NCBI GenBank assembly: GCA_024635465.1
Contig: JAGXIS010000039.1
Location: forward strand, 1 to 9,585
Direction of reading: 5' to 3'
DNA length: 9,585 nucleotides
DNA from: Bacteroidota bacterium
GTDB lineage: Bacteria > Bacteroidota > Rhodothermia > Balneolales > Balneolaceae
Position numbers and translations under genes: made by a program. The notes beneath the pieces are model-generated. The model saw nothing but the letters and a program-made list of their open reading frames with translations. It was not told where the DNA came from and made no database searches. Positions 1-7,674 of this stretch are shown piece after piece. Position 1 is the first letter of the stretch. Each line of letters starts with the position of its first letter.

Positions 1-1
1 A

Positions 2-1441
2 TTGTTTGGATGTAGTTATGAATTTCCAACAGCTACTGAAAAGCCTTCATTAGAACTTGGGAGTGCAAATTTTGAGAAATTTACGATCTTGGGCGGATCG
101 ATTTCTTCCGGTTTCATGGATGGTGCACTGTACACCGAAGGCCAAAATGATGCGTATGCGGCTCAAATCGGGCGATTAATAGAAGAGGAATTAGATACAG
201 ATATATACTCCGATCTGTCCGTTCATAGTGAAAATGGATTTAATATCGATGCTTTGGAGGAGTTTCCAAATAATCCCGGAAAATATGAGCTGTTATTTCC
301 ATCACCAATCGAAGAGTGGCCTGTACGGATGCCAACATCAGGCGAAGATTTAAGAATATTTACAGGAATTGTTGACGATGTAAGTAATTTTAGCATCCCC
401 GGGCTTAAAATTACCCAAATAGATGATAAGGATCTGTCCGGTAATATCTATTTTGACAGACTTGCAGAATGGCCGGCCGGACAAAGCTTACTGGATGTGG
501 CTTTATCTCAAAGTCCCACTCTTTTTATCCTTGAAGCAGGAATGACAGATACTTTTATTTACGCTGTTGAAGGTGCCAGTGGAGATGAAAATCCTGAACC
601 GGCTAATATACTTCAGTACGATTTGACTCCTGTATCCGTTTTTGAAGAATCACTCAAAAGTGCAGCCGGCAGAATTTTATCCGAATCTGAGGCTGATTTA
701 TTTCTCTTTACAATTCCCGATCCGCTTAAGTTTCCTTATTTCACTCAATTGCCATGGTATTTTTCACCGTTTGAATATAGTAGAATTAGACAATTGAATC
801 TTGATGGTATATATGGAGAGTTTAACGTCAATTTACAAGATTACAACAGGAATGTTGTAGATTTTGAAAACAGAAGGCCACTGATAGTTTTTGACGTGGA
901 TGGTGGCGAAAAATTCAGGAGTAAAGTTATTGCTGATGAGTATTTACCTGACGCATAAACATCCGACGGTGTAGAAATTCCCAAATACCGGCAAATGACA
1001 AATGAGGATTACTTTTTGTACAGTGCAGAAAGGAGACATCGGGAGTCGATAGCTACAGATGCAAAACTGGGGACAGAAATACCGATTTCTGACAGGTATG
1101 TGATAACAAAAGACGAAATGGGAATTATTACAGAGAGGCGAAACCAATTTAACAACATTATTCGTGAACTGGCGAACTCAGATTCGCGGGTTCATCTTAT
1201 TGATTTTGAGATGCTTATCGAAAGGGTAAATGAAAGTTCCGAAAGTTTTAATGGTGTAAGTTTCACCCTGAATTTTGACTATCGGGGTATCATTTCTGCA
1301 GACGGGTATAATCTGAATTCAAAAGGTCAGGCTCTTTTGGCTAATCTTTTTATTGAATATCTCAATGAGAATTTCTCTTCCAATCTTCCACGTATAGATG
1401 TAAATAGCCAGCGTGGAAACGCGTATGGGAATGGTTTTTAA
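2..1441 (+). pseudogene. SGNH/GDSL-hydrolase-like lipoprotein, 5'-truncated by the window and interrupted by an in-frame stop
   Basis: One reading frame runs from the window edge to the TAA at 1439-1441, broken only by a TAA at 956-958 (codon 319). The second piece (ATG at 995) is in the same frame, and the 12 codons between the stop and that ATG are also open. The first residues read L-F-G-C, which looks like a lipobox with the lipidated Cys at codon 4. The signal peptide and true start therefore lie upstream of the window, and the TTG at position 2 is not a real start. The layout matches large Bacteroidota SGNH/GDSL lipoproteins: block I GGSISSG (31-37), an IPG segment resembling block II, block III GMTD (180-183), and a C-terminal block V at D434-G-Y-N437 followed by NSKGQALLANLFIEYLN. 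Canonical residues are altered (GDS to GGS, GNND to GMTD, DGxH to DGYN), so the catalytic His appears lost. Family assignment is fairly sure; lipolytic activity is doubtful even without the stop. Confidence 0.75.
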
Positions 1442-1506
1442 AATTCATCTGTCGTCTAAAGAACTGTGGTGGAATGTGTTCATTTTATAATTAAGAAGTG
1501 ATATTA

Positions 1507-1546
1507 ACCCGAAGTATTTCAGTGGAAAGGCGCAACGGGTATTTTT
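1507..1546 (+). terminator. weak candidate terminator after the SGNH-like gene
   Basis: A short ACCCG/CGGGT pairing (1507-1511 with 1536-1540) encloses a small TTTC/GAAA hairpin (1517-1528) and is followed by A plus a run of six T. The 5-bp outer stem with a 24-nt interior is poor for a Rho-independent terminator. It is the only hairpin-plus-T-run I found downstream of the gene. Confidence 0.25.
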
Positions 1547-1834
1547 TGAGTTTACATTCATAAATTAAAGCCGCGTTATGTATTCACACCTCAATTGCCG
1601 GCACATTTAAAGGGGGCAAGCTCGTCAACTATTCAGTTTTTCAATATGTAATTGTATGATAGATATACAGGCTATTTTTCACGAATCAGGGGAGTAGATT
1701 ACTGACCACTACTGTATGCTTCTAATGAATGCAGGATTCAGGAATGAAATGATCAAAAAAATTTTGCTAAACTTTTACAAATGGCAATTATTCTTCTAAC
1801 TATATGCGTTACTGTTAGATAATTAACTGAAATT

Positions 1835-1853
1835 TAACATTTAATCAATGTTA
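1835..1853. repeat. 7-bp perfect inverted repeat upstream of the SusC promoter
   Basis: TAACATT (1835-1841) and AATGTTA (1847-1853) are perfect complements separated by TAATC. The repeat ends 19 bp before the candidate -10 TATAAT and its right arm overlaps the -35 region, so it is placed like an operator for the SusC/SusD operon. In AT-rich DNA a 7-bp inverted repeat can occur by chance. Confidence 0.3.
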
Positions 1854-1878
1854 TTTTAATCAACAGGAAGAGTATAAT
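1851..1878 (+). promoter_or_regulatory. candidate promoter of the SusC/SusD operon
   Basis: A perfect TATAAT lies at 1873-1878, with a poor -35-like TTATTT at 1851-1856 (16-bp spacer). No clean match to the Bacteroidetes TAnnTTTG/-33 TTG promoter was found nearer the gene. Initiation about 7 nt downstream of the -10 would give a 5' UTR of roughly 90 nt containing the hairpin at 1915-1938. The AT-rich context makes this assignment tentative. Confidence 0.35.
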
Positions 1879-1914
1879 TTCTTTTTAATGATAATTGTGG
1901 TTTCTTTAAGGTTC

Positions 1915-1938
1915 AATAGTCGGTTAAATCCGATTGTT
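1915..1938 (+). promoter_or_regulatory. 5'-UTR hairpin before the SusC-family gene
   Basis: AATAGTCGG (1915-1923) can pair with CCGATTGTT (1930-1938) over nine base pairs including two G-U wobbles, with the loop TTAAAT. It sits 35 nt before the ATG and is not followed by a T-run, so it is not a terminator. It could affect mRNA stability or translation, or mean nothing. Confidence 0.35.
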
Positions 1939-1973
1939 AAATAGTATAAATATCAATTAAACTGAGGTTAAGT

Positions 1974-4808
1974 ATGTTAAAAAAGTTACTATTTAATTTG
2001 TTATTACTCATGGTTCTTGTTCCTTGTGCAGTGTTAGCACAGAGTGGAACATTAACTGGGGAGATAACAGATGACAGAACTGGCGATCCCTTGCCAGGAG
2101 TGAACATTTTTGTTCAAGAATTGGAAAGAGGTGCTGCTACGAATCTTGATGGTGAGTACTCTATTGAAAACATGCCTTATGGCACGTACAATCTGAGGAT
2201 TACTTTTGTAGGTTACAGTACACTTATGCAACAGGTTGAGATAAACTCACCAAGCACTGAATTGAATATTCAGATAGCTGAAGATATTTTAGGCTTGCAG
2301 GAAATAATCGTTACAGGACAAGGCTCCGGTGTTGAACGCCAGCGTCTCTCTTCAAATGTTACTTCCATTAGTGCAAGACAAATTGATCGTGTACCAACTG
2401 TTCAACTGGATCAACTGCTTCAGGGAAATGTTCCTAATGCACAAATTAGGGCATCATCAGGTAGTCCCGGTTCAGCGTCGTTGGTAAGAGGCCGTGGTGT
2501 GGTTTCAGCTCTTTCATCAACAACTCCCGTTATTTACATTGATGGAGTAAGGGTAGATAATACCACCAGCTTTGCTTTAAACAGATCAACAGGTGGTTCT
2601 GCAAGTTCAGCGTTAGCAGATATTCCGGTTGAAAATATTGAACGAATTGAATTTGTTAGTGGTGGTGCTGCTACAACTCAGTTTGGATCTGATGCAGCTA
2701 ATGGAGTTATTCAGATTTTTACAAAGACAGGAGTTCAGGGACAGTCTCGATTCTCTTTCCAATCTTCAGTTGGATCTGAATTTGCTACCACAGAATTTCT
2801 TCGCTATGATCGCTCAGGAGACATTCTCTTCTCGCCCGGAGCAACACAAGAGTACAGACTCTCTGCTACCGGAGGAACGGAAACATTTACATATAGTTTC
2901 TCAGGTTCAATGAGAGGTAGTGATGGTGTTATACAGCCCGGTGGCGATAATTCGGTAAGACACAGTATTCGTGGTTCTTTCTCGGCTGAATTATCACCTA
3001 TAGTGCGATATACCGGTTCATTTGGATTTGCCAGTCATGAATTCAATAGAAATATCAGTGCTAACTTCTCCGGTAGTATTTTTGATGTCGAAACAGGTTC
3101 CTTTGGAAATCCGGATGAATGGACGGATGCGGAATTTGAGGATAATCAAGAGTTCATCAGAACCTATGTTGGACTACATGATATTTCTGAAGACGTAAAA
3201 AGATTTCAAACTTCTCAAACACTGGATTTTCGTCTGAGAGAAGATTTGACTGCACGTGCAGTAGTTGGTATAGATATTAGAAATAGTGGTCAGTTTTTCC
3301 GTGAGTCGAATGCATACCTGATTGCTCGTGGATTTGTTCCAGCAGGAACTACAGATCAAGGTAATCTTACACAGACAGACCGTAATTTCGTTGGACTTAC
3401 AGCTGAAGCAAGTGCGAGACATCAATTGGATCTTGGAGATTTTTCCTTCATTACAAACGTAGGTGGGCAATTCTTTAGAAATAATGATATTCAGCTAAGC
3501 CTTACTTCAAGTGGACTGCCGGATGGTTCTAATAATGCCAATTCCGGTCAAGACATTTCAGGTAACAATTTTGAAAGAACTGTTGCTAACTGGGGTGTCT
3601 ATGCTCTTGAAAATATGGGTTACCGAGATACATATTTTATTGAGCTTGGAATTCGTGCTGATCAAAACACCGCTTTCGGTGCTGATGTAGCTACACAGAT
3701 CTATCCAAAAATTGGGCTTATATATAATCTTTCAAACGAGAGTTTTTTCGATAATGTGAATCCCAACTTCATCTCTAATCTTAGGTTAAGAGCGAATCTT
3801 GGTTATGCGGGGAATTTCCCGACTCCATTTTCGAATGAAGTATTGGCCGGAGTGGGTGGTTATCTGGGTTCATCCTATATCGACTTTGGTACTCCCGGTG
3901 ATAGCAATTTAAAGCCAGAGAGAACCAAGACCATTGAAATAGGTGGTGACATTTCATTTTATAATGACAGAGCTAACTTCGAGGTTACCTACTTCGAATC
4001 AGAAACGACGGATGCACTTTTTAATGCACCATTCGCGAGATCGGTTGGACTGGGTGCTGCACTTCAAAATCTTGGAACGATTGAAAATTCCGGTGTAGAA
4101 ATTGCCGGTAATTTTAATTTGGTCCGTACACGAGATGCAAACATAAGTCTGAGAGCCTCTGTTAATACCTTAACAAATAAGGTTGTTAGCAATGGTGACA
4201 GTGCACCTTTCAACATTGGTGGATTTGCATTTCTTGGATCGTTTGTTGATGAGGGGTTCCCGGTAGGTTACCTTCGAGGTAATAGAATGGTAATTGATGA
4301 TGCCGGTAACGTTAGTGAAATCATACCTAATGATAACCTTGGTAAGACGCTGCCAGACTATTTCGGAAACATAGGTCTGAATGCGGATTATAAGGATTTA
4401 TCATTGACAGTGATTGCTGACTGGCAACTTGGTGCCCAGGCTGTTTGGCCGGATGAGCTCTTGAGATTCTTGGGCGGACTTGGTGATGACAGAACGGATG
4501 GGGTACCTGCAGGTTCAAGCTTCTTTGATTTTGCAAACTTGTTCGTAGAAGATGCAGATTTCCTTAAAGTCAGATTGATTTCTCTCAACTACTCACTTCC
4601 AACGAGGTTAACTGAAGGTCTCTTCAGAAGTGTTTCAATTGGAGCAACTGTCACGAACCCACTCAACTTTACTTCAACCGCGTTTGATCCGGAAGTAACA
4701 GGTGCAGGTATTGCAAACGGTCAAGGTGGAGTAGGAGTAGGTGGTTTTTCTTATCGACAGTTATCACCCAACAGAGAAGTTTATGGCACTTTGAGAATAA
4801 ACTTCTAA
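1974..4808 (+). CDS. SusC/RagA-family TonB-dependent outer-membrane transporter
   Basis: A 944-residue outer-membrane importer, close to the usual length of the family. It has a Sec signal peptide (KK, hydrophobic run, probable cleavage after A22 in VLA|QS) and a carboxypeptidase-regulatory-like beta domain at about 25-105. A TonB-box-like EIIVTG is at 110-115. The plug spans about 120-253, with VRGRG (171-175), YIDGV (188-192) and the family signature around IERIEFVSGG and SDAANGVIQIFTKTG. The 22-stranded barrel follows, ending in N-F with a terminal aromatic residue as expected for BAM-dependent insertion. Start: ATG preceded by GAGG at 1964-1967 with 6-nt spacing. The SusD partner follows 40 bp downstream on the same strand and one terminator closes both. 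By family knowledge, TonB energy opens the plug to import an oligomer bound by the SusD lid. The substrate is unknown: no glycoside hydrolase, peptidase or regulator gene is beside it here. Confidence 0.95.
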   Translation: MLKKLLFNLLLLMVLVPCAVLAQSGTLTGEITDDRTGDPLPGVNIFVQELERGAATNLDGEYSIENMPYGTYNLRITFVGYSTLMQQVEINSPSTELNIQIAEDILGLQEIIVTGQGSGVERQRLSSNVTSISARQIDRVPTVQLDQLLQGNVPNAQIRASSGSPGSASLVRGRGVVSALSSTTPVIYIDGVRVDNTTSFALNRSTGGSASSALADIPVENIERIEFVSGGAATTQFGSDAANGVIQIFTKTGVQGQSRFSFQSSVGSEFATTEFLRYDRSGDILFSPGATQEYRLSATGGTETFTYSFSGSMRGSDGVIQPGGDNSVRHSIRGSFSAELSPIVRYTGSFGFASHEFNRNISANFSGSIFDVETGSFGNPDEWTDAEFEDNQEFIRTYVGLHDISEDVKRFQTSQTLDFRLREDLTARAVVGIDIRNSGQFFRESNAYLIARGFVPAGTTDQGNLTQTDRNFVGLTAEASARHQLDLGDFSFITNVGGQFFRNNDIQLSLTSSGLPDGSNNANSGQDISGNNFERTVANWGVYALENMGYRDTYFIELGIRADQNTAFGADVATQIYPKIGLIYNLSNESFFDNVNPNFISNLRLRANLGYAGNFPTPFSNEVLAGVGGYLGSSYIDFGTPGDSNLKPERTKTIEIGGDISFYNDRANFEVTYFESETTDALFNAPFARSVGLGAALQNLGTIENSGVEIAGNFNLVRTRDANISLRASVNTLTNKVVSNGDSAPFNIGGFAFLGSFVDEGFPVGYLRGNRMVIDDAGNVSEIIPNDNLGKTLPDYFGNIGLNADYKDLSLTVIADWQLGAQAVWPDELLRFLGGLGDDRTDGVPAGSSFFDFANLFVEDADFLKVRLISLNYSLPTRLTEGLFRSVSIGATVTNPLNFTSTAFDPEVTGAGIANGQGGVGVGGFSYRQLSPNREVYGTLRINF

Positions 4809-4848
4809 AACCTCTAAAGGAAATTTTAAAATTTTATCAAATTATATT

Positions 4849-6267
4849 ATGAGAAAATTAACATTAGCACTACTGGCAATTATATTTGTCTATGCAGGGT
4901 GTGATTTGATTGACGGCACAAATGTGGTCAATCCGGATCTGACACTCGATAATGCTGTAAATTCAGCAAACTCCGCTGAGAGTTGGTTAACCGGAGTAGA
5001 ACGAAGAACAGCGTTAGTGATGAACAGCTTTCTAACAACAGCTGAGCTATCCACCGATAACTACATTAATAGAAATACGTTCTTTAATCAAAATGTAGAT
5101 GGCGGTGTAATCCGAAGCATTGATACTGACATTGAAAATACTAATTTTCAGTTTGCACGATTACGTAATCAAGCCAGTTATGGAATCAATACAGTTATTC
5201 CTGATAATGATTCAGATGCTGCCGGAACTAGTGTAGAAGCTGAATTGTATTTCTATTTAGGATATGCTCATTTATTGGCTGCAGAAAATATGACATCTCT
5301 TCCTGCAGAAGGAAATGGCGTACCCCAGGGTCCGGCTGCGCATTTCGATCTAGCCATCGGTGCATTTAATCAGGCCAACTCTATTACGGCCGATCCAAGT
5401 TACAACCTTGCTCTCGCAAGAGCGCACTATGGGGCTGGAAACAAAGATCAGGCAGTTCAATTTGCAAACGCTGCAATAAACAGTGGATCTGCTGATTTTG
5501 TACGGTACATAAATTTTGATGGCGTAAATGGACCGGGAAGTACGTATGAAAATGCGGTTTATAGCAGACAGTCCTTCAACGATCTACAGCCATTGCCAAG
5601 ATTGGATTTTCTGGATCCAAAATTTGGTGATTTGGGAGGAACAAATATTTCTCCAATTCCTATGCTAAAAATGGAAGAAGCACACCTGATTATAGCTGAG
5701 GCACATTTATCTGATAATAATCTGAACCTTGCAAAAGCAACAATGAATGATGTTATTGGATTGGTTGACTCACGACCAACGAGAGCTATTGATGAAACTC
5801 AGGAAGGCAGAATTGGAAATCCCGGTTTCTCTCAAAGACCAAACAGTGCGGGCTTTGTAGTTCGAGCTGATCCTAGCGCTCCATTCAGAGATGGGTTAAT
5901 TTTGGATAGAACTGCAACAACCGATGTTCCAACGATATCCGGAACTTCCGTAACAACGGATAGAGTTGATGCATTATCCAGTGGTACTGATGCTCTTAGA
6001 ACTCTTTATCTATTGAGACAAGAGATCTTTTTTGGTGAAGGGCGACGAATGTTTGATCTGGGCGTTAGATGGCCGGTATCGAACGTTGAGGCTCTGAATA
6101 ATCCAAACGTTACCGGTGCGGATACTGAGCCTGTTATTCCAGGCTATATTCCGACACCATATTCTACCATGGATGAGTTCAGTGCTGATTTCGATGCACT
6201 CGAGGTTACAATCGCAGTAGATATGAACCAAGTGATTGCCGATCAGCGAGGCAACAGGTTTAATTAA
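4849..6267 (+). CDS. SusD/RagB-family nutrient-binding outer-membrane lipoprotein
   Basis: A 472-residue lipoprotein, slightly short for the family (commonly about 480-600). The N-terminus is a lipoprotein signal with the lipobox Y-A-G-C and the acylated Cys at residue 18. Alpha-helical TPR-like segments are visible around 125-145 (LYFYLGYAHLLAAENM) and 180-205. The conserved late SusD segments follow: PMLKMEEAHLIIAEAHL (about 271-287), then LRQEIFFGEGRRMFDLGVRW (389-408), which matches the family's ER-x-E-x-x-F-E-G-x-R-x-x-D-L-x-R-W signature. It is 40 bp downstream of its SusC partner with no terminator between, so the two are co-transcribed. A purine stretch AAAGGAAA lies about 30 nt before the ATG, too far for a standard ribosome-binding site. 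Translation may be weak in SD, as is common in these phyla. By family knowledge it caps the SusC barrel on the cell surface and captures substrate. Confidence 0.93.
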   Translation: MRKLTLALLAIIFVYAGCDLIDGTNVVNPDLTLDNAVNSANSAESWLTGVERRTALVMNSFLTTAELSTDNYINRNTFFNQNVDGGVIRSIDTDIENTNFQFARLRNQASYGINTVIPDNDSDAAGTSVEAELYFYLGYAHLLAAENMTSLPAEGNGVPQGPAAHFDLAIGAFNQANSITADPSYNLALARAHYGAGNKDQAVQFANAAINSGSADFVRYINFDGVNGPGSTYENAVYSRQSFNDLQPLPRLDFLDPKFGDLGGTNISPIPMLKMEEAHLIIAEAHLSDNNLNLAKATMNDVIGLVDSRPTRAIDETQEGRIGNPGFSQRPNSAGFVVRADPSAPFRDGLILDRTATTDVPTISGTSVTTDRVDALSSGTDALRTLYLLRQEIFFGEGRRMFDLGVRWPVSNVEALNNPNVTGADTEPVIPGYIPTPYSTMDEFSADFDALEVTIAVDMNQVIADQRGNRFN

Positions 6268-6290
6268 GCGCGATCAAAAAAAGTAGTTTG

Positions 6291-6327
6291 AAGCCCGGTT
6301 CAGATATTCTGAGCCGGGCTTTTTTTA
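6291..6327. terminator. strong Rho-independent terminator, possibly bidirectional
   Basis: A 14-bp stem (6291-6304 with 6308-6321, one G-U wobble) with the three-base loop TAT and a GC-rich core (AAGCCCGG/CCGGGCTT) is followed on the plus strand by eight T (6320-6327). It lies 24 bp after the SusD stop and 13 bp past the 3' end of the convergent kinase gene. On the minus strand the stem is followed by a seven-T run only after about 8 nt, so it may stop the opposing operon less efficiently. Confidence 0.92.
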
Positions 6328-6340
6328 TGTAAAGAGGGGA

Positions 6341-7654
6341 TTACTCACCAGGTAGCTGATTTGTTAGAACTTCGTCGATGATTGTTTTTGAGTAAGTGGT
6401 ATCCACTTGACACCCCAGTTTCATAAGGAGGTGATAGAGTCCTAAATGGACACGTGTGGTGTAGATAAAGTGTTTGTTACCTCTTGGTTCAGTTGTAAAT
6501 GGAGCATTTTTCGTATAACCGGCAATCAATTTATTATATTCGGGATCTCCAAAATCAAATGTATCCTCCATGTAGGGCATCGCAAACGTAAAGCCATAAT
6601 TTTTGCAAAAATCGAAGAAAAGCTTTTCTTTTGGTAACTCATCAGGATCTCCCTTTAAAATCTCCAGTTTATAATAGAGTTCTTTAATCTCATCTTCATC
6701 TTGCCTCAAATGGGTTGGAAGCAGAAGTAGGTAATCCATAAAAAACTTTTCAGGGAATGATTTCACGCATCCAAAGTCAATCACTCCTACATTTCCATTT
6801 TCATCAAAAAGAAAATTCCCTGGGTGTGTGTCGGCATGAATTTCATCCCGATCCCGTATTTGATTGTGGAAAAAGTCCCAAAGGTTTTGCCCTACTTGAT
6901 CTCTTACATCCTGAGTTGGTTCATTTTTCAGAAACTCATTCAAATGAACACCCTCGAGATAAGTCATTGTAAGCACACGTTCTGTAGATAGTTCCGGAAT
7001 CCATTTAGGGGTAAAGATCGTTTTCGAATTAAAGCGTTTATGAAAACGATCAATTGATTCTCCTTCCTGCAGATAATCCGTTTCTTTTATAAGAGTTTCT
7101 TTCACTTCATTGATATAAGGTTCAATCTGTTCGGAATTAGACACAATTGTTCGAAAAAGGGTTCTTGCCAGAGCGATATCAGATGATATGGTATCCCGAA
7201 CACCGGGGTATTGTACCTTTACTGCAACAACAGTTCCATCTTTAAGAGTTGCTTTATGCACCTGACCTATGGATGCCGCCGCTTCAGCTTCCGGGTTAAA
7301 TGATGCAAACAGTTGCTCCGGGTAGGCCCCCAGTTCTCGTCTTATAATGGATCTGACGAGTGATCGATTAATAGGAGGAACTTTATATTGAGCTTGAGTC
7401 ATCACTTCAGAAAACTCATCGGGCAAAAATCCCTGATCGATACTGAATGATTGCGCAATTTTTAAAGCAGTCCCTCGCAATTTAGTGAACTCACCGAATA
7501 GGTCTTCCGCACTTTTTTTATAGAGTGCTGAACGATCACTTTCCCCATTAATCCAGGATTTTAGAAAATGGGAGGCATAGTTTTTGCCCACTTTTAAGCC
7601 TGTTTTGGCAAATATTTTGCCCCGTTCATATTTGGTGGTTGGGAAATTAGTCAT
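6341..7654 (-). CDS. ABC1/AarF/UbiB (COQ8-type) atypical kinase-like protein
   Basis: A 437-residue member of the ABC1/UbiB family of atypical protein-kinase-like ATPases. The family diagnostics are in order. A KxGQ-type motif appears as K65-I-A-Q68, with Ala in place of Gly. The alanine-rich loop A125-A-A-S-I-G-Q131 replaces the P-loop, and the nucleotide-binding Lys is K146 in VAVKVQ. E191/E197 lie in KETDYLQE, the catalytic loop is H273-A-D-T-H-P-G-N280, and the metal-binding D293-F-G is present. Unlike E. coli UbiB (about 546 aa), there is no C-terminal transmembrane pair; the end is soluble-looking, as in COQ8. The start is 20 nt after the stop of the TetR-fold gene, with GAGG 11 nt before the ATG, indicating co-transcription. 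Family proteins support isoprenoid quinone or lipid metabolism at the membrane; the actual substrate here is unknown. The convergent SusD terminator lies just past its stop. Confidence 0.92.
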   Translation of the reverse strand: MTNFPTTKYERGKIFAKTGLKVGKNYASHFLKSWINGESDRSALYKKSAEDLFGEFTKLRGTALKIAQSFSIDQGFLPDEFSEVMTQAQYKVPPINRSLVRSIIRRELGAYPEQLFASFNPEAEAAASIGQVHKATLKDGTVVAVKVQYPGVRDTISSDIALARTLFRTIVSNSEQIEPYINEVKETLIKETDYLQEGESIDRFHKRFNSKTIFTPKWIPELSTERVLTMTYLEGVHLNEFLKNEPTQDVRDQVGQNLWDFFHNQIRDRDEIHADTHPGNFLFDENGNVGVIDFGCVKSFPEKFFMDYLLLLPTHLRQDEDEIKELYYKLEILKGDPDELPKEKLFFDFCKNYGFTFAMPYMEDTFDFGDPEYNKLIAGYTKNAPFTTEPRGNKHFIYTTRVHLGLYHLLMKLGCQVDTTYSKTIIDEVLTNQLPGE

Positions 7655-7674
7655 CTATTCTAAATCCTCGTTGG

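Larger units (their letters stand above)
1442..1973. other. 532-bp gene-free stretch upstream of the SusC-family gene
   Basis: No convincing coding region was found on either strand. The left third holds only a weak hairpin followed by a T-run (1507-1546). The middle (about 1550-1800) shows nothing I can name. The right third is AT-rich and holds the likely control region of the SusC/SusD operon: an inverted repeat (1835-1853), a perfect TATAAT (1873-1878) and a 5'-UTR hairpin (1915-1938). The length is unusual next to the tight 20-40 bp gaps elsewhere in the window. It could hold an unrecognised small RNA or decayed sequence. Confidence 0.6.

Noticed and set aside
995..1441. A separate 148-aa gene starting at ATG 995
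   Set aside because: It is in the same frame as the upstream piece, the codons between are open, there is no ribosome-binding site, and its C-terminus is the expected end of the SGNH-like protein. It is the 3' fragment of a broken gene.
1749..1799. A 16-codon ORF starting M-I-K-K-I-L-L-N, similar to the first residues of the SusC signal peptide
   Set aside because: It is very short, has no continuation after the stop and no good start signal. K/L/N-rich starts are expected by chance in AT-rich DNA.
6446..6972. Plus-strand ORFs of 63-71 aa inside the kinase gene
   Set aside because: They lie opposite a well-supported ABC1 kinase with intact motifs and resemble no protein family. They are shadows.
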